From NCBI GenBank assembly GCA_910577945.1, contig CAJTNI010000017.1, forward strand, positions 1-37,550: 37,550 nucleotides of DNA, given 5' to 3'. A program made the position numbers and the translations under genes. The stretch's first letter is position 1. The number at the start of each line of letters is the position of its first letter. The notes under the pieces were generated by a model. That model did no database searches. It saw nothing but the letters and a program-made list of their open reading frames with translations, and had not been told where the DNA came from. This DNA comes from an uncultured Christensenella sp. Its GTDB lineage: Bacteria > Bacillota > Clostridia > Christensenellales > Pumilibacteraceae. Positions 15,591 through 23,613 of the stretch are shown piece after piece.

Positions 15591-16457
15591 TCACCGCCCG
15601 ACGCGGCGAATTTCGGCAATCCGCTTTACGAGCGACGGCACAAACGTGAAGGGCGAGATAAACACGGCGGCGAGCACGCACACGAGTATAGAGCCGACAA
15701 AGACCAAGCCCGCAATCAGTCCGAGCGCTATTTTGGCTACTATCAAAAAAATCAGTCCGTCGGGCGACAGCGAAAATATGACGCCCGGCAAGCTCATTAC
15801 GTGCCCGCCGCCCGTGCACACCTCGCGCACTACTCCGTCCCATATCATTTGCGTCGCGAACGTGTAGGCGACCAAGGTCAACATAATTCCGCCGCCGAAT
15901 ACCGCGCCCTTGTTTGATTCCTCTTGTATAGTCAAAGCTATCGTCATTATCAGCAGCAGCGCCGCAGGTATCGCGCCGAATATAAGCCCGCGGTTGCGGC
16001 GTTGCGTCAGCGTGCGGCGCGTCGTTTCGAGCTCGTTACGTTTGGCGAGCTCCGCGTTGTCGCGCGCTTGCCGTTCCTCGCGCGTCCTGCGCTCCGTGCA
16101 ATCGCGGCAAACGAGCTTGGGTGAGGTTGAGCCCGCTTGATTGGAATAAACGACCTTGCCGCATTCGGTGCACATTCCTATTATTTCGGGCGGAGCGACG
16201 GCGTCGGCAGCGGCGGTGGCGGCGGCAATCTCCGCGACGGGCATTTCGTCGGGCGGTTCGTCCGCGCCGTCCTCGAAATACGATATCGGCACTTGGAACA
16301 GCTTGGAAATTCTCGATATCGTATCGAAATCGGGGTGAGACTCGCTGCGCTCCCATTTGGACACCGCTTGATATGTGACGTTAAGCTCGTTGCCCAATTC
16401 GGCTTGCGTCATGCCGCGCTGTTTTCGGAGCTTTGCGATTTTATCGCCGCAGGTCAT
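15591..16457 (-). CDS. XRE helix-turn-helix protein with zinc ribbon and membrane segments
   Basis: In this 288-residue protein, residues 1-65 are a canonical XRE domain (KLRKQRGMTQAELGNELNVTYQAVSKWERSE, split here at the helices). A zinc ribbon follows at about 93-122 (CTECGK...CRDCTE), then a charged coiled-coil-like linker, then hydrophobic segments at about 150-170, 178-200 and one or two more to residue 275. It looks like a membrane-tethered transcription regulator, and such XRE-membrane fusions are common in Clostridia. Ligand and targets are unknown. It has its own promoter (16524-16552) and terminator, and CCTCCT upstream on the plus strand gives a good ribosome site. Confidence 0.8.
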   Translation of the reverse strand: MTCGDKIAKLRKQRGMTQAELGNELNVTYQAVSKWERSESHPDFDTISRISKLFQVPISYFEDGADEPPDEMPVAEIAAATAAADAVAPPEIIGMCTECGKVVYSNQAGSTSPKLVCRDCTERRTREERQARDNAELAKRNELETTRRTLTQRRNRGLIFGAIPAALLLIMTIALTIQEESNKGAVFGGGIMLTLVAYTFATQMIWDGVVREVCTGGGHVMSLPGVIFSLSPDGLIFLIVAKIALGLIAGLVFVGSILVCVLAAVFISPFTFVPSLVKRIAEIRRVGR

Positions 16458-16523
16458 AATTCTTTTTCCTCCTCGGCGGGAAATACGACCGCATATTCCC
16501 GACCGAAATATTTTACACGTTTA

Positions 16524-16552
16524 ATTATACACTTTTTCACCGCGAAATTCAA
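16524..16552 (-). promoter_or_regulatory. Sigma-A promoter of the XRE/zinc-ribbon gene
   Basis: On the minus strand TTGAAT (16552-16547), 17 bases, and TATAAT (16529-16524). Confidence 0.65.
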
Positions 16553-16613
16553 TGTTATTCTCTCAACGATTAGTTGAATTACCGTAAAATCGGTGGAAAA
16601 ACGCGAATGCGCG

Positions 16614-16643
16614 CAAAAAAAGACAGCCGTTTAATCGGCTGTC
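16614..16643 (-). terminator. Terminator of the three-gene operon 18853-16664
   Basis: An 8-bp perfect stem (GACAGCCG with CGGCTGTC, loop of six) is followed on the minus strand by seven to eight T residues. Confidence 0.85.
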
Positions 16644-16663
16644 CGCATCGAGCGTGCGCTCGG

Positions 16664-17311
16664 TCAGTTTTGGGATTGCGATTGTTCGTCCGCGGGCTCG
16701 GGTGCGGGAATGAGCTCGGCGTTGCGCAACGCGAGCCACCCGATTTGCCGCGCGCCCACCGCCGCGGCGGTGGCGAGCAGGCTTATGAACATAGCCGTAA
16801 GCCCTATGCCGTCGTAGCGAATGCACACGAACGAAAACTCTATTACGAAAATAAGCGCGTTTACCGCGATATACAGCTCGGAGCTGAAAAACGTGCGGCG
16901 CTTAAAACCGCGACGCGGCGCGTACTCCTTGGGTATGCGCTTTTTCAGCTTGCACCGCGTCATGTTCATGACGATTACGTAGACGGACGCAATCAGCATT
17001 ACGAACACCGCCCACATGTACGCGTAGGCGTAAGAGGGGAGTTCGCGCGTCACGTATTCCAAACCGCCTTGCGGCAGCATTAGCACCACGATTTGCAGCA
17101 GCAACGCAATCACCGCCGCAAGCGTGCGGTTGAACGACGCCTTGGCGAGCTGCGCCTCGTCCGTTTCCGTGTAATAGTACGCGCCCGAGAGCTTTTTCTT
17201 TTTTTGCTTTTTGGCGGGCATATCGGGTAATTTATCCGTTTCGGCGGTATTTATACCCGTTTCCCGTTCCGTGGGCGCGGACGCTTTGAGCTCGTCGTTG
17301 TCTTTTTCCAT
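16664..17311 (-). CDS. Hypothetical four-segment membrane protein
   Basis: This 215-residue protein begins with about 55 charged residues, including a lysine cluster KKQKKKK, followed by four hydrophobic segments at about 63-80, 95-115, 145-162 and 170-190 and a polar, Gln/Glu-rich tail. I recognise no family. Its ATG directly abuts the stop of the Sel1-repeat gene, so the two are coupled, and it ends the operon just before a strong terminator. Confidence 0.75.
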   Translation of the reverse strand: MEKDNDELKASAPTERETGINTAETDKLPDMPAKKQKKKKLSGAYYYTETDEAQLAKASFNRTLAAVIALLLQIVVLMLPQGGLEYVTRELPSYAYAYMWAVFVMLIASVYVIVMNMTRCKLKKRIPKEYAPRRGFKRRTFFSSELYIAVNALIFVIEFSFVCIRYDGIGLTAMFISLLATAAAVGARQIGWLALRNAELIPAPEPADEQSQSQN

Positions 17312-17731
17312 TTATTTAATAAGCGAGCGCCAAAACGCCGCCTCCTTGCGGTTGCCGTTTGCCTTGTGGTAGTTGGCGAGCGCGACGCACGCCGATTTAG
17401 CGCCCATTTCCGCAAGTTCTTCCAACTCGCGCAGCGCGGCGGTTTCGTTCCAAGACATTTTGAGTACGGACAGCTTGACGGCGCAATCGGTTATTCCCGC
17501 TTTTGCGCCTATCTTAAAGTAGTGCGCCGCGCGGTCGTAATCGTTTTTTTCCAAGTGCATGTCGCCCAATTTTTCGCAAGCCTGCGGATTGCCGAGCTGC
17601 GCGGCGAGTATGACGTACTTGGTCGCCTCCTGCGGGTTAGTGCCGCGTATTATCTCCGAATACACGAACATCGCGTTGGGGTCGTCGTTGTCGACTGCCT
17701 TTTTCAACGCCTCCAATTCCTGCGAGGTCAT
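17312..17731 (-). CDS. Sel1/TPR-like repeat protein
   Basis: This 139-residue all-helical protein has Sel1-like repeats: ATKYVILAAQLGNPQACEKLGDMH, then YDRAAHYFKIGAKAGITDCAVKLS and LEELAEMGAKSACVALANYH. Such repeats mediate protein-protein contacts. It lies six bases downstream of the GalT-like gene and directly upstream of the membrane protein, so it may be an adaptor for one of them (inference). Confidence 0.75.
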   Translation of the reverse strand: MTSQELEALKKAVDNDDPNAMFVYSEIIRGTNPQEATKYVILAAQLGNPQACEKLGDMHLEKNDYDRAAHYFKIGAKAGITDCAVKLSVLKMSWNETAALRELEELAEMGAKSACVALANYHKANGNRKEAAFWRSLIK

Positions 17732-17737
17732 ACGGCG

Positions 17738-18853
17738 TTACCCGACAAGCGCCGTCGCTTTTGCCTCGTCCGCGCTTGCGGCCGCGGCGAGCGATTTTTT
17801 GAATACCGCGACGAGCGCTTCGGTCAGCTTGACGCTCGCTTTTGCGCCCAGCTTGACGCCGCCGATTTCGTTGTAAAGCGGCTTGAACGCCGAAAGGTCG
17901 GCGGGCAGCGCCGTGCCCTTTTCGAGGATTTGCGTGAACTCCGAAAAATCGACCGTGCCGAACACGCCGCACGCCGCGAGCGCGTCGCCCGCGGAAATAT
18001 ACTCGCTTGCGCTTACGGGGTTTGCGAAAATCACGTAAAACTCCGCGCCCTCGTCCTTTGCGGCGCACGCCGCCACGCACGCGAGCTTCTCGTCGGTTGC
18101 CGCCTTGATTATCTTTGCCGCGGCAGCCGCGACGGTGTTTTTAGCCAAGCCGCCCACGGATATTGCGGGAACTGGGTAGTCGAGCAAAGAGATTTTGACC
18201 GCGCCGTCGGCAAGCTTGGTCTTTGCCTTTGCCGCGGCGGGCGCGATTATATCGCAGGCGTAATACTTGCCGTCGCCGCCTATGCGCGTCGCGATTGCGC
18301 CGCCGTAATTGGTTACGTACGCCGCCATGCGCCGCGCGATATCGTCGGACATAAAGTCGTCGCAGTCGATTACGGCGATATTATTGCCGCGATTAAGCGG
18401 GACGTAGGGCAGCTCGCCGTTGGCGTCGATAACCACGGCGCGCCCGTTTTCGGCTTTGCCGTCGGCGTAGCGCGTAAAGCCGTCCGCGGAGTACGCTTCG
18501 CCGTCTGCCGCGAACCCGCCGAACGCGTACAAATCGAACAGAAAATCGAACGCCTTTTTGGGGCTTCTGCCGAGCGTGTCGGAAAAGTAGTAGTTAACCG
18601 TGTGGGGGAGCGGGAACAGCGCGTCCGTGACCGCGGCGCGGTCGAGCGCGGGCGCAACGGCTTCGAGCTCGTTCAACAGCGCGCCGAGCGTCGCGTCGCC
18701 GTAATCGCAATCCTTGACGCCGCCGAGGTCGGTCGCGCCCGCGAGCGCGGCGATACGGTTAAGCGTGTAGGTTTCGTCAAGCGCGTCGAGCATGAGGTTG
18801 TCGCGCGCGTAAGCTATGAGCTTGCCCAAAATTATGTTTATATCCGATTTCAT
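17738..18853 (-). CDS. Divergent, shortened class II GalT-like protein
   Basis: This protein has 371 residues. The N-terminus (INIILGKLIAYARDNLMLDALDETYTLNRI) and a middle segment SPKKAFDFLFDLYAF resemble class II galactose-1-phosphate uridylyltransferase. A later LLDYPVPAISVGGL also fits that family. I see no HPH-type catalytic histidine motif, and class II GalT proteins are about 490 residues, so it may be a non-catalytic paralogue. The C-terminal half is Ala/Lys-rich. I start at ATG 18853 because GGAGGA lies just upstream; an ATG seven codons earlier would include that site. It is the first gene of an operon with the Sel1 and membrane genes. Family assignment is tentative. Confidence 0.5.
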   Translation of the reverse strand: MKSDINIILGKLIAYARDNLMLDALDETYTLNRIAALAGATDLGGVKDCDYGDATLGALLNELEAVAPALDRAAVTDALFPLPHTVNYYFSDTLGRSPKKAFDFLFDLYAFGGFAADGEAYSADGFTRYADGKAENGRAVVIDANGELPYVPLNRGNNIAVIDCDDFMSDDIARRMAAYVTNYGGAIATRIGGDGKYYACDIIAPAAAKAKTKLADGAVKISLLDYPVPAISVGGLAKNTVAAAAAKIIKAATDEKLACVAACAAKDEGAEFYVIFANPVSASEYISAGDALAACGVFGTVDFSEFTQILEKGTALPADLSAFKPLYNEIGGVKLGAKASVKLTEALVAVFKKSLAAAASADEAKATALVG

Positions 18854-18945
18854 AAAAAATTCCTCCGAATGCAATCTTCGATATAGCGTCGATACCGTGC
18901 GAATTTGCCTTTGCGTAGGGCAAACTCTTGCGTATTCTTATATTT

Positions 18946-18974
18946 AGAATATCACACGCCAAGGCAAAAAGCAA
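18946..18974 (-). promoter_or_regulatory. Candidate promoter of the GalT-like operon
   Basis: On the minus strand TTGCTT (18974-18969), 17 bases, and TATTCT (18951-18946). Both hexamers deviate from consensus. Confidence 0.4.
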
Positions 18975-19023
18975 GAATTTTGCGGCGTAATCGCAAAACG
19001 CGCAATAATTTATGCCGCGGGGG

Positions 19024-19052
19024 TTGATTGCGCGCGCAAAATGTGATATAAT
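19024..19052 (+). promoter_or_regulatory. Sigma-A promoter ending at a start codon
   Basis: TTGATT (19024-19029), 17 bases, and TATAAT (19047-19052). The expected transcription start falls on or next to the ATG at 19059. Confidence 0.7.
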
Positions 19053-19058
19053 GTGCGT

Positions 19059-20021
19059 ATGATAAAAAGCAAGAGCGAGTTGGAAAAAACGGTGAGAGCC
19101 ATGTTGCCGTCGCGCGACCTGCGGCGGTATTTGCGCGAGCGCAAAATCGCGCTCGGCGAGAAGGATATGTTAAAGCTTATCGACGATTACGCATACGACT
19201 TTTCGCAAAAGCTCGAACTTTTCGATATTGCCGCCGAGGTCTTTGCGGAAAAGCCGAACAAAAGGCATGCCGCCGCGCTCGCCGCGCATTATCGGCGCAT
19301 TTACGCCGAGTTCATGAACGTCGACGGCGGCGAGGTTTACGCGATTGAAATAGAATGCGAGCCGAACGATAAGGACGGTCCGTACATAACGCGCACGTTC
19401 GACGACGCGCTCGCGCTTATCCGCGCTTATCTCAAAAAATACAAGCGAATCTTTGCCGAGAGCAAACGCACGCTGTATCATATTGTAAAGCATTCGACGC
19501 GCGCGCCGTCGCGCCCGAGCGATATCGACGGTGCGGTGGGCTGCTTGGGCGAATGCACGCTTGGCAAGGGCTTGAAAATACTCGACGTAAGCGTGTATAA
19601 GTTCGGCAACGAGTTTAATTCGCGGTGCGCACGCATAAGCGATTGCGATAATTGCAAGCGCGCGTGTCTCGCACAATACGAGCCCGATTACCCGCCGTTC
19701 TTGGAAAAGTACGATTTGGTCGAGGTTGCCGACTATTACCGCGGTCGCGCGCCCGAGTACGGCGTGCTGTTCTGCGACGTGCGCGAGAGCCCGAACGATT
19801 CTTACGTAATCATGCTGGACGACGACAGGATAAAAACGCGAGACGCAGACGGGTGCGACGAATACGGGTATTACAAAATTCTGTACGCGCACGAGCACCC
19901 CGCATACGCGCGCCTGTCCAAGCCAGATATCGCGACGCTGCCGCGCGAGCTTGTTCGCGATTACGAATACGCCGTCGGCATATTGAAGGCGGTCGAGCGC
20001 GATTGCGAGGAGAATTCATAA
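19059..20021 (+). CDS. Conserved-looking hypothetical protein with a Cys cluster
   Basis: This 320-residue soluble protein is not recognised. The first 120 residues are helical and charged. Around residue 190-215 there is CARISDCDNCKRAC, four cysteines spaced like a metal site. The second half is acidic and Tyr-rich (EYGYYKILYAHEHP). Codon use matches the GC-rich neighbours, so it is probably a resident gene. The ATG at 19059 has no ribosome site and would be leaderless. A second in-frame ATG at 19101 has GGTGAG four bases upstream and would give 306 residues. The glycosylase gene follows after 67 bases. Confidence 0.7.
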   Translation: MIKSKSELEKTVRAMLPSRDLRRYLRERKIALGEKDMLKLIDDYAYDFSQKLELFDIAAEVFAEKPNKRHAAALAAHYRRIYAEFMNVDGGEVYAIEIECEPNDKDGPYITRTFDDALALIRAYLKKYKRIFAESKRTLYHIVKHSTRAPSRPSDIDGAVGCLGECTLGKGLKILDVSVYKFGNEFNSRCARISDCDNCKRACLAQYEPDYPPFLEKYDLVEVADYYRGRAPEYGVLFCDVRESPNDSYVIMLDDDRIKTRDADGCDEYGYYKILYAHEHPAYARLSKPDIATLPRELVRDYEYAVGILKAVERDCEENS

Positions 20022-20088
20022 ATGACGGGATGTGCGGCGCTGCCCCGTGCCCGAGCGGTGCGAATGCGGCTAAACGGATTGAGGTGAT

Positions 20089-21285
20089 ATGATTACGGCG
20101 TCCAAAGCGCAGTTGCGCGATTTTTACATAAACTACCACGGCTTCGACGAGTTTTTCGACGTGGACGGCGCGACGGCGGTAGACCGTATTTTCGGGCGGC
20201 TGCGGTCGATACAGTTCGACCCGCTCAACGTTTGCGGGCGCAACGCCGAGCTCGTGCTGTTTTCGCGCAACCGCAACGTGACCAAGACCGATTTGTTTGA
20301 CGCGTTGTACAAGCGTCGCGCGCTTGCGGACGCTTGGGATAAGATGATGTGCATAATCCCGTCGGCGGAGCTCGCAAGCTTTGCGTACGTGCGCGAGCGC
20401 ATGGCGGATGATTACAGGCTCACCATAAATCGGCGCGCGCAAAACGATTGCTACGATTACATGGACGAGGTTTATTCTTTTATCGAAAAGAACGGACCCG
20501 TGCTCATAACCGATATCCCCTCGCGCAAGACCAACGACGGGCGGTGGGGCTCGACCAAAATCGCCAACGTGTGTTGCGATTATATGTGGTACTGCGGGCG
20601 CGTCGCCGTCGCGTACAAAAAGGGCGTGGTCAAGGCTTTCGACACGGCGGAGCGCGTGTACGGCGCGGCGGCGTGCGAAAACGCGTTCGCCGATATGGCA
20701 GAGTTTATGCGCTGGTACGTAAAGCGCAGAGTGGCGGCAGTCGGCGCGCTGTGGAACAAAAACGGCGGCGGGTGGCTCGGTCCGTACCTCGAAAAGACGG
20801 ACGGCAGAACGCCCGTAATCGCCGAGCTTGTCGAGCGCGGCGAGCTTGTGCAAGTTGCGGTAGAGGGAGAGAAAGCGCCGTTCTATATCTGCGCGGGCGC
20901 GGAGAAATATTTCGAGCCGACCGCGGCGCGCGAGCGCGCGATATTCGTCGCTCCGCTCGACAATCTCATTTGGGACAGAAAGCTCGTCAAATCGGTGTTC
21001 GGGTTCGATTACACGTGGGAGGTGTACGTGCCCGCCGAAAAGCGCAGGTTCGGATACTACGTGTTGCCGATTATTATAGGCAATAAATTTATAGGCAGGT
21101 TCGAGCCGCGGCAGTACAGGGCGGGCGAGCCGTTCGATATCAAGAACGTTTGGTACGAGCCGAATTACGCGCCTACCGCCGACGATATAGATTTGATATG
21201 CGCCGAGCTCAATCGGCTCGCCGCGTTCTCGGGTGCGGAGCTAGATAAGAGCGTAAAAGAAAAATTAAGAATGAAGAATTATTAA
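20089..21285 (+). CDS. YcaQ/AlkX-type DNA glycosylase (winged-helix, HTH_42)
   Basis: In this 398-residue protein, RIFGRLRSIQFDPLNVCGRNAELVLFSR (about 33-60) is the family signature. The catalytic QxD motif of the YcaQ/AlkX subgroup is Q42-F43-D44, as opposed to QxQ in AlkZ. The C-terminal block DNLIWDRKLVKSVFGFDY, then YGYYVLPIIIGNKFIGR-type sequence, is also conserved. E. coli YcaQ unhooks interstrand cross-links by base excision, so a similar repair role is likely. AGGTGAT precedes the ATG. The stop codon lies inside a terminator hairpin. Confidence 0.88.
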   Translation: MITASKAQLRDFYINYHGFDEFFDVDGATAVDRIFGRLRSIQFDPLNVCGRNAELVLFSRNRNVTKTDLFDALYKRRALADAWDKMMCIIPSAELASFAYVRERMADDYRLTINRRAQNDCYDYMDEVYSFIEKNGPVLITDIPSRKTNDGRWGSTKIANVCCDYMWYCGRVAVAYKKGVVKAFDTAERVYGAAACENAFADMAEFMRWYVKRRVAAVGALWNKNGGGWLGPYLEKTDGRTPVIAELVERGELVQVAVEGEKAPFYICAGAEKYFEPTAARERAIFVAPLDNLIWDRKLVKSVFGFDYTWEVYVPAEKRRFGYYVLPIIIGNKFIGRFEPRQYRAGEPFDIKNVWYEPNYAPTADDIDLICAELNRLAAFSGAELDKSVKEKLRMKNY

Positions 21286-21301
21286 CCCTCATTCTTAATT
21301 T
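21262..21301. terminator. Terminator between the convergent glycosylase and spo0A genes
   Basis: A perfect 13-bp stem (AAATTAAGAATGA at 21262-21274 with its complement at 21289-21301) encloses the glycosylase stop codon. A and T runs flank both sides, so it can act in both directions. Confidence 0.65.
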
Positions 21302-21381
21302 CTAATTATTATTTATTTTTGGCAATATCGTGGCTAACGTACGACTATCCGCAAAGTACGCGCACGTAAAAGTTATGTTTG

Positions 21382-22110
21382 TTATACGCTTTCGAGCAGC
21401 ATTTTGTCGGCGACGAGCGCGATAAACTCGCCGTTGGTCGGCTTTTCGTTGTGCGTGTAGACGCGCACGCCGAAAAGCGTGTTTATGTTTTCTATCTTGC
21501 CTCTGTTCCATGCCACTTCGATGGCGTGGCGAATGGCGCGTTCCACCTTGCTCGGGCTGGTGTTGAAGTGTTCGGCGACCTCGGGATACAGCCGCTTCGT
21601 AATGGAATTTATGATTTCGGGGCTGTCGATTGTCATTTTAATCGCCTCGCGCAGATATTGATAGCCTTTTATGTGCGCGGGTATGCCCACGGTGATGAAA
21701 ATATTGCTGATTTTCTCGTCCATGGAGCGGTTGCGCGCCGTCGGTCGCTTGGCGTTTACCGCCTCGATAATGCGCTCGTCGAGCACGCCGAACGATACGG
21801 GCTTCATCATGTAAAAATCCGCGCCGAGCGTCATGGCTTTGGAAATGAACGCGTCCTGCGACAGCGCGGATACGACTATGATTTTCATATTGCCTTTGTC
21901 GACGCGCTCCAAAACCGAAAATCCGTCGAGCGTGGGCATGACGAGGTCGAGGAGTAATACGTCCGGTCGAGCGGTGTCCAGCCGTTCCAACGCCTGCTTG
22001 CCGTTTGCCGCGGTTTCTATAAGCTCTATCTTGTCCGACGCGGCAAAATGCGCCCGCGCGTCGGCTACGAACTCCTCGTTATCGTCGCAAATCATAACCC
22101 GAATTTTCAT
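21382..22110 (-). CDS. spo0A: Sporulation response regulator Spo0A
   Basis: In this 242-residue protein the receiver domain has acidic pocket D9/D10, phosphoacceptor D55 in LLLDLVMPTLDG, and the conserved Lys in MKP. The C-terminal effector domain is highly characteristic: GIPAHIKGYQYLREAI, then LYPEVAEHFNTSPSKVERAIRHAIEVAWNRG with the recognition helix, and FGVRVYTHNEKPTNGEFIA. Spo0A-P starts sporulation. It is a little shorter than Bacillus Spo0A because the linker is short. AAAGGAGC precedes the ATG, and a good promoter lies at 22148-22177. spoIVB, the usual upstream neighbour, is absent here. Confidence 0.97.
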   Translation of the reverse strand: MKIRVMICDDNEEFVADARAHFAASDKIELIETAANGKQALERLDTARPDVLLLDLVMPTLDGFSVLERVDKGNMKIIVVSALSQDAFISKAMTLGADFYMMKPVSFGVLDERIIEAVNAKRPTARNRSMDEKISNIFITVGIPAHIKGYQYLREAIKMTIDSPEIINSITKRLYPEVAEHFNTSPSKVERAIRHAIEVAWNRGKIENINTLFGVRVYTHNEKPTNGEFIALVADKMLLESV

Positions 22111-22147
22111 GAATTTAAGCTCCTTTTCCTGTGCCGAATTTACGATA

Positions 22148-22177
22148 ATTATAGCATAATTCCCGTTTTATTGACAA
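22148..22177 (-). promoter_or_regulatory. Sigma-A promoter of spo0A
   Basis: On the minus strand TTGTCA (22177-22172), 18 bases, and TATAAT (22153-22148). Confidence 0.65.
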
Positions 22178-22282
22178 CCTGCGCATGCGTGAGTAAAGTG
22201 TCTGTTTTTATCATATAAAATACAAATTTGACGAAAACGCTGCGTATGTGGGTGTACGCCGTCGGAAATGTTCGTAATTCGG

Positions 22283-22315
22283 GTGTCGTAAAATGACACA
22301 AACATATATTTGTGT
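22283..22315. promoter_or_regulatory. Overlapping palindromes in the spo0A-degV intergenic region
   Basis: GTGTC (22283-22287) pairs with GACAC (22295-22299) over seven bases. ACACAAA (22296-22302) pairs with TTTGTGT (22309-22315) over six. The two palindromes share a half-site, which gives three alternating half-sites, the layout of a regulator-binding region. The 327-base gap 22111-22437 otherwise holds only the spo0A promoter and a -10 for degV. Confidence 0.5.
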
Positions 22316-22389
22316 GTACTTTACGTCCGTAAAAAAGCGATAAGCGGCAATGCGCGCGAAAAATACTATGATTGCGCGTCGGTTTGTAG

Positions 22390-22395
22390 TATAAT
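22390..22395 (+). promoter_or_regulatory. Candidate -10 element of degV
   Basis: TATAAT is perfect, but no good -35 lies 16-18 bases upstream, so an activator may be needed. Confidence 0.4.
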
Positions 22396-22437
22396 ACGCG
22401 TAATCGCGGCGGGGATTGCCGCGGACAGGAGAGATTT

Positions 22438-23307
22438 ATGAGTTTTGTATTGTCTACCGATACCTCGTGCGATATTTACAGAGAGGACTTGAAGAAGCGC
22501 GCTATCGAGTACCGACCGCTTGTTTATACAATCGACGGCGTGGAGCATTTCGACGAGTTCACTCGCGACGAGGAGTATAAGGGCTTTTACGACGAGATAC
22601 GCGCGGGCAAAATGCCCACCACCTCGCAGATTAACATAATGGAGCACGAGGAGTTTTTCCAATCGCTGCTCGAAAAGTACGAGGGCGACGTGATTCACAT
22701 TACGCTGTCGTCGGGGCTTTCCAGCACGTACGCGAGCGCGTGCAGCGCGGCGAAAACGGTTTCCGAGCGCACGGGGCGCAACGTGTACATTGTCGATTCG
22801 CTGGGCGCGACAGTGGGCACGCGTCAGATTGTGGACAAGGCGCAGGAGCTGCGCGACGGCGGTGCGAGCGCGGCGGAGGCGGTGGCGGCGCTTAACGAGT
22901 TCGCCATGCACATTCATACGTGGTTTATGCCCGTCGACCTCATGCACTTAAAGCGCGGCGGCAGAGTTTCGGGCCCCGCGGCGTATATCGGCACGGCGCT
23001 CAATATCAAGCCCATACTTTATATAAATAAGGTGGGCGGGTTGTCGGTCGTGCAAAAGAAAATCGGCGCGGCGAAGGGCATGGCGACTATGCTCGATTTG
23101 TTCAAGCGCGACGCGATAGACAAGCCGCACAAGGTGTATATTCCCAATGCGGACAGCGAGTTTTCCGATGAAATGCTCGAAAAATTGAAAGCGTTGCGAC
23201 CCGACTGCGACGTGGAAATCGGCTGGATTGGACCTGTCATCGGCGCGCATACGGGCTGCGGCGCGACGGGCGTCAGCTTCTACTCGGAAAAGCTGCGCGA
23301 GATATAG
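22438..23307 (+). CDS. DegV family fatty-acid-binding protein (FakB-like)
   Basis: In this 289-residue protein the opening FVLSTDTSCDIYREDLKKR, the segment TTSQINIMEHEEFFQSLLEKYEGDVIHITLSSGLSSTYASA, and the ending IGPVIGAHTGCGATGVSFY are the DegV signatures. DegV/FakB proteins bind a fatty acid and present it to the FakA kinase for membrane lipid synthesis. No fakA-like gene is in the window. AGGAGAG precedes the ATG, and a terminator follows at 23332. Confidence 0.92.
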   Translation: MSFVLSTDTSCDIYREDLKKRAIEYRPLVYTIDGVEHFDEFTRDEEYKGFYDEIRAGKMPTTSQINIMEHEEFFQSLLEKYEGDVIHITLSSGLSSTYASACSAAKTVSERTGRNVYIVDSLGATVGTRQIVDKAQELRDGGASAAEAVAALNEFAMHIHTWFMPVDLMHLKRGGRVSGPAAYIGTALNIKPILYINKVGGLSVVQKKIGAAKGMATMLDLFKRDAIDKPHKVYIPNADSEFSDEMLEKLKALRPDCDVEIGWIGPVIGAHTGCGATGVSFYSEKLREI

Positions 23308-23331
23308 CGCGGGAGTAAATAAACGGTAACG

Positions 23332-23360
23332 AATGCGGCGGGGAAGCTCGTCGCATTTTT
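23332..23360 (+). terminator. Terminator of degV
   Basis: AATGCGGCG pairs with CGTCGCATT with one mismatch and is followed by five T residues. Confidence 0.65.
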
Positions 23361-23388
23361 GTAGGCTGTCGCGAGCATATTTGCTCCG

Positions 23389-23497
23389 CCCGAGGAACAG
23401 GTCTTTCCGTCCGATGCGGCGTTAAACTCGCTCGCAGCAGTACGGAGATTGCGACTTCGCTCGTTTGCCTTGTCTCGGACGGGACCTCGCCCTCGGG
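23389..23497. other. Long nested inverted repeat of unknown function
   Basis: Three arm pairs are in register: CCCGAGG (23389-23395) with CCTCGGG (23491-23497), AGGTC (23399-23403) with GACCT (23483-23487), and CCGTCCGA (23407-23414) with TCGGACGG (23475-23482). Together they give 20 paired bases around a 60-base loop. It lies in the 349-base gap between degV and the tRNA, where I see no gene. It could be a structured RNA or the remains of a mobile repeat. Confidence 0.5.
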
Positions 23498-23613
23498 TAC
23501 GTGCGAACGGCTTTGACAAATCAATGCGCCAAAACCGAAGCAAATATCGCCGCGACTGCCTAGCCGATTGAATTCGTACGGAATAAATATTTGAAAAAGC
23601 CATGCGTAAATCC

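Noticed and set aside
17366..18886. 506-aa plus-strand ORF
   Set aside because: It lies opposite the Sel1 and GalT-like genes, has Arg/Val/Ala-rich antisense composition and no ribosome site.
19810..20853. 347-aa minus-strand ORF
   Set aside because: Antisense to the glycosylase and its neighbour; the protein shows no domain.
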